Below are positions 25,085-35,774 of a stretch of DNA of 64,000 bases, one piece after another. Each line of letters begins with the position of its first letter. Position 1 is the first letter of the stretch. Under the pieces are notes generated by a model. That model saw nothing but the letters and a program-made list of their open reading frames with translations, did not search any database and was not told the origin of the DNA. Origin of the DNA: Chryseobacterium sp. G0186 (GTDB lineage Bacteria > Bacteroidota > Bacteroidia > Flavobacteriales > Weeksellaceae); the NCBI RefSeq assembly GCF_003815675.1, contig NZ_CP033918.1, positions 2,046,001-2,110,000 on the forward strand, written 5' to 3'. The translations under genes and the position numbers were made by a program.

Positions 25085-26357
25085 CAACAACGGATCTGTC
25101 TAAACACGCTTTTACGTCAAATATAACGGATGTATTCCTATCCATTTTTGAAAAATCAATAGTAATAAACTGATTATGAGAAACTGCTAAAACAACAACA
25201 TCATAAAGACTAACGTCTGGAATATTATTAATAATATCTATTCCATATTCATCCTTTACCTCTTCTGCACTGGCCCATGGATCACAAACTTCTACATCAA
25301 GTCCAAATTGATTAAGTTCATTATAAATATCAACTACTTTTGTATTCCTTACATCAGGACAATTTTCCTTAAAGGTAACACCTAGTATAAGGGCTTTAGA
25401 ACCATGAATATTCATTTTCTTCCTAATCATAAGCTTTACTACTTTACCAGCAATAAACTGTGCCATCATATCATTTACTCTTCTACCACTCAAAATAACC
25501 TGAGGATGATACCCTAGTTCCTGAGCTTTATAGGCTAAATAATATGGATCTACAGAAATACAGTGCCCTCCAACAAGGCCTGGTGAATAACGAAGAAAGT
25601 TAAACTTTGTTCCTGCAGCCTCTAATACATCATGCGTATCAATTCCAATTCTATCAAAAATTAAAGCCAGCTCATTCACAAATGAAATATTTACATCTCT
25701 TTGAGCATTTTCAATGGCTTTGGAAGCTTCTGCAACTTTAATATTGGCAGCTTTATGGGTACCGGCTTTAATAATTGTTTTATAAAGCTGATCAATTTCC
25801 TCAGCAATTTCTGGTGTAGAGCCTGAAGTTACCTTTTTTATGCTCGTTAATGTATTTACTTTATCACCAGGAACAATTCTTTCTGGAGAGTATCCAACAA
25901 AGAAATCAACATTAAATTTAAGTCCTGATGTCTGCTCTAGAACAGGTACACAATCTTCTTCTGTACAACCAGGGTATACAGTTGATTCGTAAATAATAAT
26001 ATCTCCAGCCTTAATAATACCACCTAGCATTTTACTTGCACTTAACAGTGGTTTTAAATCAGGGGCATTAAATCTGTCAATAGGTGTCGGAACCGTAACT
26101 ATATATATATCTGCATTTTCTATATCAGCTAAAGAAGCGGTAGGTTTATACCCTTTTTCAAAAGCACTGTCTTTTGCTAACTGTAGAAGATTACGTATTT
26201 CATCACTATCAGCTTCTAAGGTATGATCTTCTCCAGTGTTTAGTTCATTTACTCTATCTTCATTGATATCAAAACCATATACGGGAAAATGTTTTGAAAA
26301 TTCTAAGGCTAAGGGTAGTCCTACATATCCTTGACCAATAACTGCAATTTTCTTCAT
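25071..26357 (-). CDS. UDP-N-acetylhexosamine C6 dehydrogenase (TviB/WbpO type)
   Basis: The 428-residue enzyme has the Rossmann motif IGQGYVGLPLALEF, VTVPTPIDRFNAPDL, ESTVYPGCTEEDCVPVLE and the catalytic Cys in GLVGGHCISVDPYYLAYKAQ. The C-terminal domain has LGVTFKENCPDVRNTKVVDI. These signatures place it with the TviB/WbpO/WbpA dehydrogenases that make UDP-GlcNAcA or UDP-GalNAcA, rather than with UDP-glucose dehydrogenase. It would supply an aminouronic acid for the repeat unit. No WbpB or WbpD partners for further modification are in the window. Confidence 0.88.
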   Translation of the reverse strand: MKKIAVIGQGYVGLPLALEFSKHFPVYGFDINEDRVNELNTGEDHTLEADSDEIRNLLQLAKDSAFEKGYKPTASLADIENADIYIVTVPTPIDRFNAPDLKPLLSASKMLGGIIKAGDIIIYESTVYPGCTEEDCVPVLEQTSGLKFNVDFFVGYSPERIVPGDKVNTLTSIKKVTSGSTPEIAEEIDQLYKTIIKAGTHKAANIKVAEASKAIENAQRDVNISFVNELALIFDRIGIDTHDVLEAAGTKFNFLRYSPGLVGGHCISVDPYYLAYKAQELGYHPQVILSGRRVNDMMAQFIAGKVVKLMIRKKMNIHGSKALILGVTFKENCPDVRNTKVVDIYNELNQFGLDVEVCDPWASAEEVKDEYGIDIINNIPDVSLYDVVVLAVSHNQFITIDFSKMDRNTSVIFDVKACLDRSVVDERL

Positions 26358-26361
26358 CTAT

Positions 26362-28749
26362 TTAAAATTTTTCTTTTAATTTTTCAAACCATGATTTGCT
26401 TGTGGCGCTATAGCCATAACCATATTTATTACTGTATCCCAGATTATCTTTACTTACATCATTCAGTACAAATCCAACATTTTTAATCTTTTTCTGGTCT
26501 ATATTACTATTGGCAAATTCCAATAGAGATTTCTCAGTATATTTCGACCTTGTAACATAAATTGTAACATCTGAAAGTTCCGCAATCAGGAATGTATCCG
26601 TAACAAGAAGTAATGGAGCTGTATCTAAAATGATATAATCATATTTTGACTTAAGCTGATCTAGTAGATATTCATATCTACCATTCGAAAGTAATTCTGT
26701 AGGGTTTGGAGGGATCATTCCTGAATAGATTACATCTAAATGTGGATTGAAGGATGATACATGAATAATGTCCTCCAATTGAGTTTGCTCAGAGTATAAG
26801 TATTCAGTAAGTCCAGCCAATCCTTTTCTTGCCGTATTATATCTTTGTAGCTGAGGATTTCTAATATCCGAACCTATAATAATTGCTTTCTTTTTCGGGT
26901 TAGCTAATGTTAAAGCCAAGTTTACAGAGGTAAAGGTTTTACCCTCGCCTTTAACAGTTGAAGTAACAAAAACAACTTTTCCATGACTTTTATCCTTCGA
27001 AAGCATAAAATTCATATTGGTTATTAAGATTCTAAATGCTTCAGCCATAGGTGTAATGTCATTTACCTGTACAATACCCGAGTCTCCTTTTTCTAAACTT
27101 GGTAATTCTGCAATAACAGCACCGTGTACTAAATTCTCTAAATCATGTTTACTAACGACTTTATTATTTAATAACTCTTTTAGATAAATAATTACAAGTG
27201 GAATAAGTAATCCAACAGCTAAAGCACCAAGAAGAATAATAGCTTTCTTAGGTGATACAGGAGAGCTTGAAGCATATGCCGTATCAATAACTCTTGCCTT
27301 TGGGGCTGTAATAGATAATCCTATTGCTGTTTCTTCTCTTTTTTGAAGAAGAAGAAGATATAGATTTTCTTTAATCTGTTGTTGTCTTTCAATCCCTCTA
27401 AAAAGTTTTTCAATAGACGGTAATTTAGATATTTTACTTGAAACTTTATTCTGTTCTCCTAAATATTCATTTTTAGCAAGTTCTAAACCATCTCTGCTTT
27501 TTTGTAAACTTTGCGTTATTGTTGTGCGCATAGAGTTAATCTGCTTTGTGATATCCATCACAGCAGGGTTTTCAGGTGTAGCAGACTCTAATAGGCGATT
27601 ACGCTGCATAATAAGTTGGTTATAGGCTGAAATGCCAGCAGCAGTCTCGGTGTTATTCAATCCTACATTAGCAGGAAGAACCTGAAAATGACCTTGTTTT
27701 GAAACAAAATTGATTAAAGAATTCGTTAGTTCTAATTGAGCATCTACATCTAATTGCTTAGCTCTTGCTGAAGCCGAACTTTCTAAATTTATTTTAGCTT
27801 CTGTTTCAAGATCAGTAAGATTATTTTTTGCTTTAAAATTTTCTTTTTCACTTTCCACCTCTCCTAGTTCCCCAGAAATTTTTTTGATACGTCCCTCAAT
27901 AAAATCTAAGGTTTTCTTTGACTCAAAGTTTTTATCAGTAATAGCATCATTATTATAAGCAACTACTAAGGCATTCAGAATATCTATTGCTTTTTCTGTT
28001 TGAGGATAGTTTAATGCAAGTCCCAAAACTGTTGCATCTCTATTTACAACACCAATATTCGAAATATTTTGAAGAGAGGTAACTTTAGATTCTGTGGATG
28101 AGATTTCAAGCTGAAGTTCATTTACAGATAAATCTTTTACCGTTAAAGGATTAAACTTATTATTTTTAACAATAATGATTGTTGCAAAGGGTAGATTGAT
28201 AGTTTTCCCGTAAGTAGTCGTAATTTCTTTACCAATTTCATCAGAAGACAGGTGTAATTTCTCTCCTGTTATCTTTAAATTTATGGGTTTTTTAGGGAAC
28301 TTATTTAATGGATTTTCAGATACAAGTTTAACTATAATTGGTGAAGAACTTTTATATAATTCAACAGATCCAATCTTCTGGCTTGCAAATATATTTGTTT
28401 GTAAATCCTGAGACTTTACAACATCACGCATTAGCTTTTTAGACTTCAGGATTTCAACCTCATTATCTACACTATTGGTTTTCATGCCTGCTAAGCCAGA
28501 CAAGTCCTGAAGTACCCCCATATCACCAGTTGTAGATGGAGTATTTTTAGCATCTTTAATAAGTACTGTTGTTTTTACACTGTAAACTGGAGTAACAAAT
28601 TTTAATGCAAAATAGGTTATAAGGGCACATAAAAACATTGAAACAATAAACCAAACCCAATTCCGCAGATAAGGCCTTATCATTTCATTAATATCTATCT
28701 TATTTGAGTTTTCTGCTTCTGATGAATTCAGAGTATTTTGGCTATTCAT
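26362..28749 (-). CDS. Wzc-type polysaccharide co-polymerase tyrosine autokinase
   Basis: The 795-residue inner-membrane protein has an N-terminal Wzz domain (helices near residues 30-52 and 500-520) flanking a long periplasmic part with coiled-coil-forming segments. It ends in a cytoplasmic BY-kinase domain. The domain shows Walker [15 protein letters not shown] sequence ([18 protein letters not shown], about residue 607), Walker A' [10 protein letters not shown] and Walker [12 protein letters not shown], and the C-terminus carries a tyrosine cluster ([11 protein letters not shown]). It controls chain length and export with the Wza-like protein encoded eight bases upstream. Confidence 0.92.
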   Translation of the reverse strand: MNSQNTLNSSEAENSNKIDINEMIRPYLRNWVWFIVSMFLCALITYFALKFVTPVYSVKTTVLIKDAKNTPSTTGDMGVLQDLSGLAGMKTNSVDNEVEILKSKKLMRDVVKSQDLQTNIFASQKIGSVELYKSSSPIIVKLVSENPLNKFPKKPINLKITGEKLHLSSDEIGKEITTTYGKTINLPFATIIIVKNNKFNPLTVKDLSVNELQLEISSTESKVTSLQNISNIGVVNRDATVLGLALNYPQTEKAIDILNALVVAYNNDAITDKNFESKKTLDFIEGRIKKISGELGEVESEKENFKAKNNLTDLETEAKINLESSASARAKQLDVDAQLELTNSLINFVSKQGHFQVLPANVGLNNTETAAGISAYNQLIMQRNRLLESATPENPAVMDITKQINSMRTTITQSLQKSRDGLELAKNEYLGEQNKVSSKISKLPSIEKLFRGIERQQQIKENLYLLLLQKREETAIGLSITAPKARVIDTAYASSSPVSPKKAIILLGALAVGLLIPLVIIYLKELLNNKVVSKHDLENLVHGAVIAELPSLEKGDSGIVQVNDITPMAEAFRILITNMNFMLSKDKSHGKVVFVTSTVKGEGKTFTSVNLALTLANPKKKAIIIGSDIRNPQLQRYNTARKGLAGLTEYLYSEQTQLEDIIHVSSFNPHLDVIYSGMIPPNPTELLSNGRYEYLLDQLKSKYDYIILDTAPLLLVTDTFLIAELSDVTIYVTRSKYTEKSLLEFANSNIDQKKIKNVGFVLNDVSKDNLGYSNKYGYGYSATSKSWFEKLKEKF

Positions 28750-28757
28750 TAATTTTT

Positions 28758-29576
28758 TTACTTCTTGATTAAACCTATAACAACTGCCGCCGCAGTAACG
28801 GCTATTGAAATTGCAGTTAAATAAAGTGTCGTATTTGGGTTTTGTTTAGATGCTATGTCTTTTACATTATTAGAACCTACAATGATGGCATCTCCTTGTT
28901 TAAGGTTATAAAAAGGTGAATTAATCAGATTCGCATCTTGCAGATCTATTTTACCATGGATTATTTGTCCATTTTCAGTTCTTATGATCAATACATTATT
29001 TCTTATACCATATGCTGTTAAGTCGCCAGCCATACCAAGCGCATTTAAAATTGTTGCCTGCCCATTAGAAATTGTGTAGTCACCTTGTCTGTTCACTTCT
29101 CCTAAAACAGTAATTTTAAAATTAGATATTCTAACGTTTACTGTAGGATTGATAACATATCGTGTCATTTCTGACCTAAGCATCTCTTTAAATTCCGTTA
29201 ATGTTTTCCCAGTAGTATTAAGCTTTCCAATTATTGGAAAATCAATTTCTCCATTTGAATCTACAATGTAGGTGGGACCACTTATAGTTGTCATTCCCTG
29301 ATTAGGTGTATTTCCTCCAGCTAAAGTATTGGTCTGAATAAGTTCTGAAGATGAATAATTTTGGTTGAATGGCTTTACAACATCCATATCTTTAGCCGTT
29401 ACAAGAATCACAAGTTGGTCTCCTGTCTGTATTGTGGAACTTGAATTTTTTGTAGATGCCTCTATAGCAACTTTCTCTATATTCTGCATATAGTTTAAGT
29501 CATTTTGGGCGCTCTCTTTAACCTTACATGACATCAACAGGCATAGAACAAAAATACATAATAATTTACTCTTCAT
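28758..29576 (-). CDS. Wza-type outer-membrane polysaccharide export lipoprotein
   Basis: The 272-residue protein has a lipoprotein signal ending LLMSC (Cys17). A Poly_export domain follows ([37 protein letters not shown]) and then a SLBB domain ([20 protein letters not shown]). A C-terminal helix ([20 protein letters not shown]) replaces the amphipathic barrel helix of E. coli Wza; this short form is usual in Bacteroidota. It would form the outer-membrane exit channel with the kinase encoded next. A TAnnTTTG match at 29591-29598 could give it its own promoter. Confidence 0.9.
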   Translation of the reverse strand: MKSKLLCIFVLCLLMSCKVKESAQNDLNYMQNIEKVAIEASTKNSSSTIQTGDQLVILVTAKDMDVVKPFNQNYSSSELIQTNTLAGGNTPNQGMTTISGPTYIVDSNGEIDFPIIGKLNTTGKTLTEFKEMLRSEMTRYVINPTVNVRISNFKITVLGEVNRQGDYTISNGQATILNALGMAGDLTAYGIRNNVLIIRTENGQIIHGKIDLQDANLINSPFYNLKQGDAIIVGSNNVKDIASKQNPNTTLYLTAISIAVTAAAVVIGLIKK

Positions 29577-29612
29577 ATTTTAAAATTGTACAAATATACA
29601 TTTTATATTTTT

Positions 29613-31541
29613 TTATTTATCCAAAACCTCATAGATAGAATTATTACTTCTAAACTCAGGAACTATTAACTTCAAAATCTTAACAACTTCTACTTTTTCT
29701 TTGATTACAGAAGCTTCTGTAATCAAATTAATAAGCTCATCTATTTCTGAGAATATCATAGTTGGATCTTTCGAAATCATAATTTTCTCATGGTGAGTTG
29801 GAAGAGTTTTAGCATTGTCACTTAGCAATTCCTCGTACAGTTTTTCACCAGGTCTAAGTCCCGTATAAATAATTTTAATATCAATATTAGGTTCAAACCC
29901 TGATAGTTTTATCATTCTGTTAGCCAAATCTAAAATTTTAACAGGCTCTCCCATATCAAAAACAAAAATTTCGCCCCCATGTCCCATAGTTCCTGCCTGT
30001 AAAACAAGTTCGCAGGCTTCTGGAATAGTCATGAAATAACGTACAATATCAGGATGTGTAATCGTTACCGGTCCTCCCGACTCAATTTGCTTTTTAAAAT
30101 GAGGGATAACAGAACCATTAGATCCTAAAACATTTCCGAATCTTGTGGTAATAAATTTCGTTGTATTGCCTTCTGCATGTTGTAATGACTGCACAAATAA
30201 TTCAGCTGCCCTTTTAGAAGCTCCCATTACATTGGTAGGGTTTACTGCTTTATCTGTAGATATCATTACGAATCTATTCACTTTATAACGACTGGATAAA
30301 ACTGCGATATTTTTTGAACCTAAGACATTTACACGAATAGCTTCGTTAGGATTATCCTCTACAAGAGGTACATGTTTATAGGCTGCAGCATGGTAAACCA
30401 TTGAAAAGTTATACGTTTGGAACAATGGTTCTACTCTATGGATATTTGAAACATCTGCTAAAACGAACTTAAACCTAATATGAGGAAACTTTTCTCTCAT
30501 TTCAAGTTCTATATCATATAAAGGTGTTTCTGCCTGATCTAACACTACAATTAAAGAAGGAGTAAACTGAGCAACCTGCCTTATAATTTCACTACCAATA
30601 GACCCCGCACCTCCGGTTACAAGTACGTTTTTACCATAATGTCTACTTTTGACTTCTTCATTTTCAATCTTTATAGGTTTTCTATTGAGTAAATCTTCAA
30701 TTTGAAGATTTCTTATAGACCCGCCTAAATCGCTATCTCTTAATTTTTGTACAGATGGGGCCTTAAATACATTTAGATCTTTCTCCAAAAATAAATTAAC
30801 CCAGGAATTCATTTCATCCTTAGCCATCATTTCTTTTACAATAATAACCCCATCTACAACAAGATCATCCTTGGTACTATTTTCAATCTTTTCTTTTGCA
30901 TAGATTGGTTTTCCTAAAAGTGAGGCTCTTTTAGAGTCTGTTCTTTGGGTTAAAAAACCAACTACTTGGTAAGGAAGATTTGGGTTATCTAAGATTGCTC
31001 TTGCTATTGCAATAGATTGTTCGTCTATACCCAGTACAAGAATTCTTTTTTTCAAGGCACTTCTTCTGTATTCTCTCACAATATGAAAAAATTCCTTCAC
31101 ATAAAGCCTGAAAAGAAATAACCCCATAAAAGAAATAATAAAATATAGAACCAAATAAGGAGTAAGAATAAATTTTCCTCCTGTAATCCAAAAATATATA
31201 ATATTAATCGTAGCTACGACAAACATTGTACAGAAACATGACACAAGAAGTTTAAATAAATCTATAAAAGTTGAGTGTCTAATGATTCCGGCATAGGTCT
31301 TAAAAACATACATAAAGACCGTATTTATCACTATAATAAAAGCAAAAACAATACTTTTATCATCATGGTAAATAAATTCTCTTTGAGTAATTTTTTCTAT
31401 GATAAATGTGGAAAGTAATAAAGATATAGCCAGAATAATAATATCTATTATAAGTATTATCCATCTGGGAAGATATCTTACGTCTGAGAGATTGACAACA
31501 TTATCTCCGCCAAATATTTTTTTTCTGAGAGAGTTATACAT
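29613..31541 (-). CDS. WbpM/CapD-type membrane-bound UDP-GlcNAc 4,6-dehydratase
   Basis: The 642-residue protein has four N-terminal membrane helices (about 28-140), a first Rossmann-like domain (KKRILVLGIDEQSIAIARAI) and the catalytic dehydratase domain starting at VLVTGGAGSIGSEI. YHAAAYKHVPLVEDNP and STDKAVNPTNVMGASKRAAE follow, with Met in place of Tyr in the MxxxK pair as in WbpM. It produces UDP-4-keto-6-deoxy-GlcNAc, which the DegT aminotransferase (upstream) or the WbpV-like reductase (downstream) could use. A candidate promoter is at 31625-31632, so this may be the first gene of the main operon. Confidence 0.92.
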   Translation of the reverse strand: MYNSLRKKIFGGDNVVNLSDVRYLPRWIILIIDIIILAISLLLSTFIIEKITQREFIYHDDKSIVFAFIIVINTVFMYVFKTYAGIIRHSTFIDLFKLLVSCFCTMFVVATINIIYFWITGGKFILTPYLVLYFIISFMGLFLFRLYVKEFFHIVREYRRSALKKRILVLGIDEQSIAIARAILDNPNLPYQVVGFLTQRTDSKRASLLGKPIYAKEKIENSTKDDLVVDGVIIVKEMMAKDEMNSWVNLFLEKDLNVFKAPSVQKLRDSDLGGSIRNLQIEDLLNRKPIKIENEEVKSRHYGKNVLVTGGAGSIGSEIIRQVAQFTPSLIVVLDQAETPLYDIELEMREKFPHIRFKFVLADVSNIHRVEPLFQTYNFSMVYHAAAYKHVPLVEDNPNEAIRVNVLGSKNIAVLSSRYKVNRFVMISTDKAVNPTNVMGASKRAAELFVQSLQHAEGNTTKFITTRFGNVLGSNGSVIPHFKKQIESGGPVTITHPDIVRYFMTIPEACELVLQAGTMGHGGEIFVFDMGEPVKILDLANRMIKLSGFEPNIDIKIIYTGLRPGEKLYEELLSDNAKTLPTHHEKIMISKDPTMIFSEIDELINLITEASVIKEKVEVVKILKLIVPEFRSNNSIYEVLDK

Positions 31542-31624
31542 TGTCTTTATTTGTGTTCATATATTATTATTGTATGGTACAAAAAACCTAGTTATTAAAT
31601 TAATTTTAATCTATGGCATTTATG

Positions 31625-31632
31625 CAAAATTA
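31625..31632 (-). promoter_or_regulatory. Candidate promoter of the main polysaccharide operon
   Basis: The minus strand reads TAATTTTG, matching TAnnTTTG, in the 132-base gap between the aminotransferase stop and the dehydratase start. It implies a leader of roughly 80 bases. The nearest TTG is only 14 bases upstream, shorter than the usual spacing. Confidence 0.4.
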
Positions 31633-31673
31633 AAATAAAATCTTATCAATACCTTAAATCTAAAAAAATAAAT

Positions 31674-32810
31674 TCAGGATGTGAAGTTAATCAAGATATC
31701 CTTGATTTTATTTTTGTCTTCATCAGACAGATTAGTACCCGATGGTAAACATAGACCCATGTCAAAAAGTATACCACTTACATTTTTTCCAAAAAAATTA
31801 TAATTCTTATATAATGATTGTAAATGCATTGGTTTCCACAAATATCTGGTTTCTATATTGTTTTCTGAAAATACTTTTTTCAATTTTTCTTTTGTAATTT
31901 TATTTTCTTTTTTTTCAATGGTGATAGTACTTAACCAATAATTGGAATAAAAATCTGTATGAGGCTCTGCAAAGAGATTAATTCCATCACAGTTATCAAA
32001 AATATCTTGGTAGAATTTATGATGATCTCTTCTTTTTGAGATCCTGTCTTCTAAAACTTCTAATTGCCCCCTGCCTATTCCTGCTGAAATATTATTCATC
32101 CTATAATTATATCCAATTTCAGAATGGCTATAATAATCTTTATTTTCCTTAGCCTGCGTAGCAAGATAAAGTGCTTTATCTTTATCGTTTTGATTTCTGG
32201 ATATAAGAATTCCTCCTCCTGAAGTAGTTATAATTTTATTACCATTAAAACTAATTATTGAAAGATCACCAAATGTTCCACAAGGTTGGTTTTTATATTT
32301 ACTTCCCAGAGCCTCTGCACTGTCTTCAATGATAGGAATTTCATATCTCTTGGATATTTCTCTAATTTCATCAACCATAAAAGGCATTCCATATAGAGAT
32401 ACAGTTATAATTGCTTTGGGTTTTTTACCTTGTTTCAAACAGAATTTAACGGCATCTTCCAATGCGTTGGGACACATATTCCAAGTAGAAGTCTCACTAT
32501 CTACAAAAACAGGAATAGCTTTTTGATAAAGAATAGGATTAGCAGACGCAACAAATGTAAATGATTGGCACAAAACAAAATCATCTTCTTGAACGTTCAA
32601 TAAATTTAATGCTAAATGTATTGCTGCCGTTCCGGAAGATAAAGCTGTTATAAATGAATCATGGCCAAGATACTTTTCAAGCGTTTTCTCAAATTCGTCT
32701 ATATTTGAGCCATACTGAGAAATCCAGTTTGTATCAAATGCATCTTGTATATATTTCAATTCACTTCCCCCTAAATGTGGAGGTGATAGCCAAATCTTTT
32801 TTTCGTCCAA
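31674..32810 (-). CDS. DegT/DnrJ/EryC1/StrS sugar aminotransferase (PglE-like)
   Basis: The 378-residue PLP enzyme begins IWLSPPHLGGSELKYIQDAF, like PglE/Per-type 4-aminotransferases. It has ALSSGTAAIHLAL (cofactor phosphate), IIEDSAEALGSKY with the conserved Asp, and ISFNGNKIITTSGGG with Lys192 as the Schiff-base residue. It would aminate the 4-keto sugar made by the dehydratase encoded next, giving a bacillosamine-type or related 4-amino sugar. No obvious PglD-type acetyltransferase is nearby. It begins 23 bases after recX, so it may be read from the recX transcript. Confidence 0.88.
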   Translation of the reverse strand: MDEKKIWLSPPHLGGSELKYIQDAFDTNWISQYGSNIDEFEKTLEKYLGHDSFITALSSGTAAIHLALNLLNVQEDDFVLCQSFTFVASANPILYQKAIPVFVDSETSTWNMCPNALEDAVKFCLKQGKKPKAIITVSLYGMPFMVDEIREISKRYEIPIIEDSAEALGSKYKNQPCGTFGDLSIISFNGNKIITTSGGGILISRNQNDKDKALYLATQAKENKDYYSHSEIGYNYRMNNISAGIGRGQLEVLEDRISKRRDHHKFYQDIFDNCDGINLFAEPHTDFYSNYWLSTITIEKKENKITKEKLKKVFSENNIETRYLWKPMHLQSLYKNYNFFGKNVSGILFDMGLCLPSGTNLSDEDKNKIKDILINFTS

Positions 32811-32833
32811 TTATTTTGTGTTTAGCTTTTCAA

Positions 32834-33304
32834 TTAAGTTATTAGTCCGTCAAAAATATCATTTATTTTCTCATATTCAAAACCTCTTCCCATTAAATAT
32901 TTTATGGTCTTCGATTTTCTCTGATATTCCTGCAGTCCTTTTTGCTTGGAAGAGTAATCCTCGTAGATTCTTGTGATGGTTTTTATGTAGTCATCTTCAT
33001 GGATTTCATCAAAACACATACTGATCAGCTTATCAGAGATTTGCTTCTGTTTGAGGTTCATTTTAATCTTATTCTTTCCCCAGTGTTTGATGTAAAATTT
33101 CCCTCTGATATAGCTTCTTGTAAACCGTTCCTCATTGAGGTAATTTTCTTTCATGAGATACAAGATAATTTCTTCCTTTGCCTCATCAATTAACAAAAAT
33201 TCTCTCATTTTTTGCTCTATCTCTGCATGACAGCGATCCTGATAAACACAATAATTGACCAGTTTCTGTTTAATTTCATCAAAAGTAAAAGACTTCTTTT
33301 CCAT
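32834..33304 (-). CDS. recX: RecX-family regulatory protein
   Basis: The 156-residue protein has the three-repeat helical pattern of RecX. LVNYCVYQDRCHAEIEQKM and YLMKENYLNEERFTRSYIRGKFYIKHWGKNKIKMNL form the well-conserved middle, and KTIKYLMGRGFEYEKI lies near the C-terminus. RecX inhibits RecA filament formation. recA is not adjacent here. An inverted-repeat terminator for glyA sits only 11 bases before the start codon, so its own promoter is unclear. Confidence 0.88.
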   Translation of the reverse strand: MEKKSFTFDEIKQKLVNYCVYQDRCHAEIEQKMREFLLIDEAKEEIILYLMKENYLNEERFTRSYIRGKFYIKHWGKNKIKMNLKQKQISDKLISMCFDEIHEDDYIKTITRIYEDYSSKQKGLQEYQRKSKTIKYLMGRGFEYEKINDIFDGLIT

Positions 33305-33310
33305 ATGAAT

Positions 33311-33340
33311 AAAAAAAGAATGAGCTTCCGCCCATTCTTT
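33311..33340 (-). terminator. Terminator after glyA, directly before recX
   Basis: The stem AAAGAATG / CATTCTTT (33315-33322 / 33333-33340), with further partial GC pairing inside, is followed on the minus strand by a run of T. It lies 20 bases after the glyA stop, and its 3' edge is about 10 bases from the recX ATG. Confidence 0.75.
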
Positions 33341-33360
33341 ATATTATATTATCATTACAA

Positions 33361-34626
33361 TTAATAGTTGAATAATGCCTTACCCTCCATTAATTCATTA
33401 ACGTTCTTTCTTACAGAGGCAAGTACTTCTTCATTTTTGATATTATCTACTACTTTAGAGATTAACCCTGCAATGGTATCCATATCATTTTCCTTAAGAC
33501 CTCTTGTTGTAATCGCAGCTGTTCCCAATCTGATACCAGATGTTGTAAATGGAGACTTATCATCAAAAGGAACCATATTTTTGTTACAAGTAATATCAGC
33601 AAGCACTAGTGCCTTTTCTGTTTCTTTACCATTTACTCCTTTATTTCTAAGATCTACCAACATCAGGTGATTGTCTGTCCCTCCACTTACGATGTCAAAT
33701 CCTCTGTCGATCATTGCTTTTGACAATGCCTGAGCATTCGCCTTAACTTGTTTTGCATAGGTTTCGAACTGACCGTCCAAAGCTTCTCCAAAAGCCACAG
33801 CCTTACCAGCAATCACATGTTCCAATGGACCTCCCTGAATTCCTGGGAATACAGCTCCATCCAATACCTGGCTCATCATTTTCGTTTCTCCTTTTGGAGT
33901 TTTGTGACCGTAAGTATTTTCAAAATCTTTCCCCATCATGATCATCCCTCCTCTTGGACCTCTTAGAGTTTTGTGTGTTGTAGTGGTTACAACATGACAG
34001 TGCTCAAATGGAGAATTTAATAATCCTTTCGCCACTAAGCCTGCTGGGTGTGCAATATCTGCCCAAAGTGTAGCTCCAATTTCGTCTGCTACTTCTCTGA
34101 ATTTAGCATAATCCAAATCTCTAGAGTATGCTGAGAAACCTGCGATAAGCATTTTCGGTTTTTCTCTCAGTGCTACTTCTCTCATTTGGTCATAATCAAT
34201 AAGACCTGTTTCCTGCTGAACTCCGTAAGAAACTACATTGTATTGAATTCCTGAAAAATTCACTGCAGAACCGTGAGTAAGGTGTCCTCCCATTGAAAGG
34301 TCCATCCCCATGATTTTATCTCCAGGTTTCAAAACTGCAAGATAAATGGCTGCATTCGCCTGAGAACCGGAATGTGGCTGAACGTTAACATAGTCTACTC
34401 CGAAAAGTTCTTTTGCTCTGTTGATCGCCAATGTTTCAACCTCATCTACTACTTCGCATCCTCCGTAATATCTTTTCCCGGGATATCCTTCCGCATATTT
34501 ATTTGTCAGTACACTTCCCATTGCCTTCATCACATTTTCAGAAACGAAGTTTTCTGATGCAATAAGCTCTAACCCATGGGCTTGTCTTTGTCTTTCCTTC
34601 TCAATCAGGTCGAAAATAATATCCAT
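33361..34626 (-). CDS. glyA: Serine hydroxymethyltransferase
   Basis: The 421-residue PLP enzyme matches GlyA over its full length: [15 protein letters not shown] at the start, [49 protein letters not shown] and [17 protein letters not shown], with the Schiff-base Lys in THKTLRG. It interconverts serine and glycine and charges tetrahydrofolate with a one-carbon unit in the cytoplasm. It is probably monocistronic, between its own promoter (34657-34664) and terminator. Confidence 0.97.
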   Translation of the reverse strand: MDIIFDLIEKERQRQAHGLELIASENFVSENVMKAMGSVLTNKYAEGYPGKRYYGGCEVVDEVETLAINRAKELFGVDYVNVQPHSGSQANAAIYLAVLKPGDKIMGMDLSMGGHLTHGSAVNFSGIQYNVVSYGVQQETGLIDYDQMREVALREKPKMLIAGFSAYSRDLDYAKFREVADEIGATLWADIAHPAGLVAKGLLNSPFEHCHVVTTTTHKTLRGPRGGMIMMGKDFENTYGHKTPKGETKMMSQVLDGAVFPGIQGGPLEHVIAGKAVAFGEALDGQFETYAKQVKANAQALSKAMIDRGFDIVSGGTDNHLMLVDLRNKGVNGKETEKALVLADITCNKNMVPFDDKSPFTTSGIRLGTAAITTRGLKENDMDTIAGLISKVVDNIKNEEVLASVRKNVNELMEGKALFNY

Positions 34627-34656
34627 TTTACTTTTAGTTTTTGAAATTTTTCACCC

Positions 34657-34664
34657 CAAATGTA
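34657..34664 (-). promoter_or_regulatory. TAnnTTTG -7 element of glyA
   Basis: The minus strand reads TACATTTG, a full match to TAnnTTTG, 31 bases before the glyA start codon. Confidence 0.6.
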
Positions 34665-34865
34665 CGGAATTTTCGCTGAGATTTTGATATCAAAAAATAT
34701 GATTTTAGTCTCAATTTTCACTAAAATCCTTTGAATGTTGCCTATTTATATATTTTCTTTAGTAAATAAACGGCAATACTTTTTGATCTCTTCACGAACT
34801 TTTCGGAACTCCTGTTTCATTTCATCATCTATCTTCAAAAACTTTTATTAACAATACTTATTTTT

Positions 34866-35771
34866 TTAAAATTCTTCTTCACAAAGTTCTTTATTTACCA
34901 TAGCTCCGGTAAAGTTTCCTTGTGCTACAGCATTGGCTACCGATCTCATCATGGTTACGTTATCTCCACAGGCAAATACTCCCGGAACAGATGTTTTCTG
35001 CATAAAATCTACCTTAATGAAGCCCTGTTCTGTCAGTTCACAGCCTGGAGTTTCTGTAACTTTAATATTTTGCGTGAAAGGAATTTTTGCATACAATGCC
35101 TTTAGTGAAACTGAATTTCCATTTTTAAAGATGATTTTTTGGATCTGCCCATGATCATGCACAATCTTTTCAATCTCTTCTTCATTGAGGGTAATCTTAT
35201 TTTGTTTCAATTTTTCAAGTTGTTCAGAGGAAAGATGAGAACTTCCATTGGTAAAGAGCGTCAGGTTTTTTGTCAAATTAAAAACAAGCTTTGAAAATTC
35301 GTAGCCCATATCACCATGAGAAAGAACCCCTGTTACTTCATTTTTCACTTCATAGCCATGACAGTAGGGACAATGTAATACAGAAACTCCCCAGCATTCT
35401 TCAAATCCGGGAATATCCGGCATAACATCCTTTATTCCAGAGGCCAGAATAATTTTTTTGCTATATAATTTTCCATCAGTTGATGTTTCCACTTCAAAAC
35501 TATTGTTATTCTGCACTATCTTTAGGACTGTTCCTTCATAAAATTGAACTGTACTATACTTTTCTACCTCTTTTTTTGCCAATTCGCTAATTTCCTTTGG
35601 AGATTTCCCATCATGAGTCACAAAATTATGGGAGTGAGGCGTCTGTCTGTTGCAAGGCTTTCCGTTATCTATGATCAGTACATTCCTCAAAGACCTTCCT
35701 AAAGCCATTCCTGCGGATAATCCGGCATAGCTTCCTCCTATGATGATGACATCAAAACTTTTGTTTTCCAT
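34866..35771 (-). CDS. Thioredoxin-reductase-like FAD/NAD(P)-dependent oxidoreductase
   Basis: The 301-residue flavoprotein starts VIIIGGSYAGLSAGMAL (FAD-binding), has LASGIKDVMPDIPGF, a redox-type CPYC in LHCPYCHGYEV near residue 135 and FACGDNVTMMRSVANAVAQG near the end. It resembles the thioredoxin-reductase-like proteins (YpdA/Trx-like) of Gram-negative bacteria rather than canonical TrxB. The electron acceptor is unknown. Its leader is unusual: seven tandem TTGATAG units run almost to the start codon, and the promoter has a full -33/-7 pair with a palindrome over the -33 element. Confidence 0.85.
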   Translation of the reverse strand: MENKSFDVIIIGGSYAGLSAGMALGRSLRNVLIIDNGKPCNRQTPHSHNFVTHDGKSPKEISELAKKEVEKYSTVQFYEGTVLKIVQNNNSFEVETSTDGKLYSKKIILASGIKDVMPDIPGFEECWGVSVLHCPYCHGYEVKNEVTGVLSHGDMGYEFSKLVFNLTKNLTLFTNGSSHLSSEQLEKLKQNKITLNEEEIEKIVHDHGQIQKIIFKNGNSVSLKALYAKIPFTQNIKVTETPGCELTEQGFIKVDFMQKTSVPGVFACGDNVTMMRSVANAVAQGNFTGAMVNKELCEEEF

Positions 35772-35774
35772 ACT

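Noticed and set aside
33368..34557. Several plus-strand frames over glyA
   Set aside because: They are shadows of a fully conserved glyA frame.
34746..34820. 24-codon minus-strand frame between glyA and the flavoprotein gene (MKQEFRKVREEIKKY...)
   Set aside because: It is too short, has no visible ribosome-binding site and no recognised family. It could be a relic but cannot be supported.
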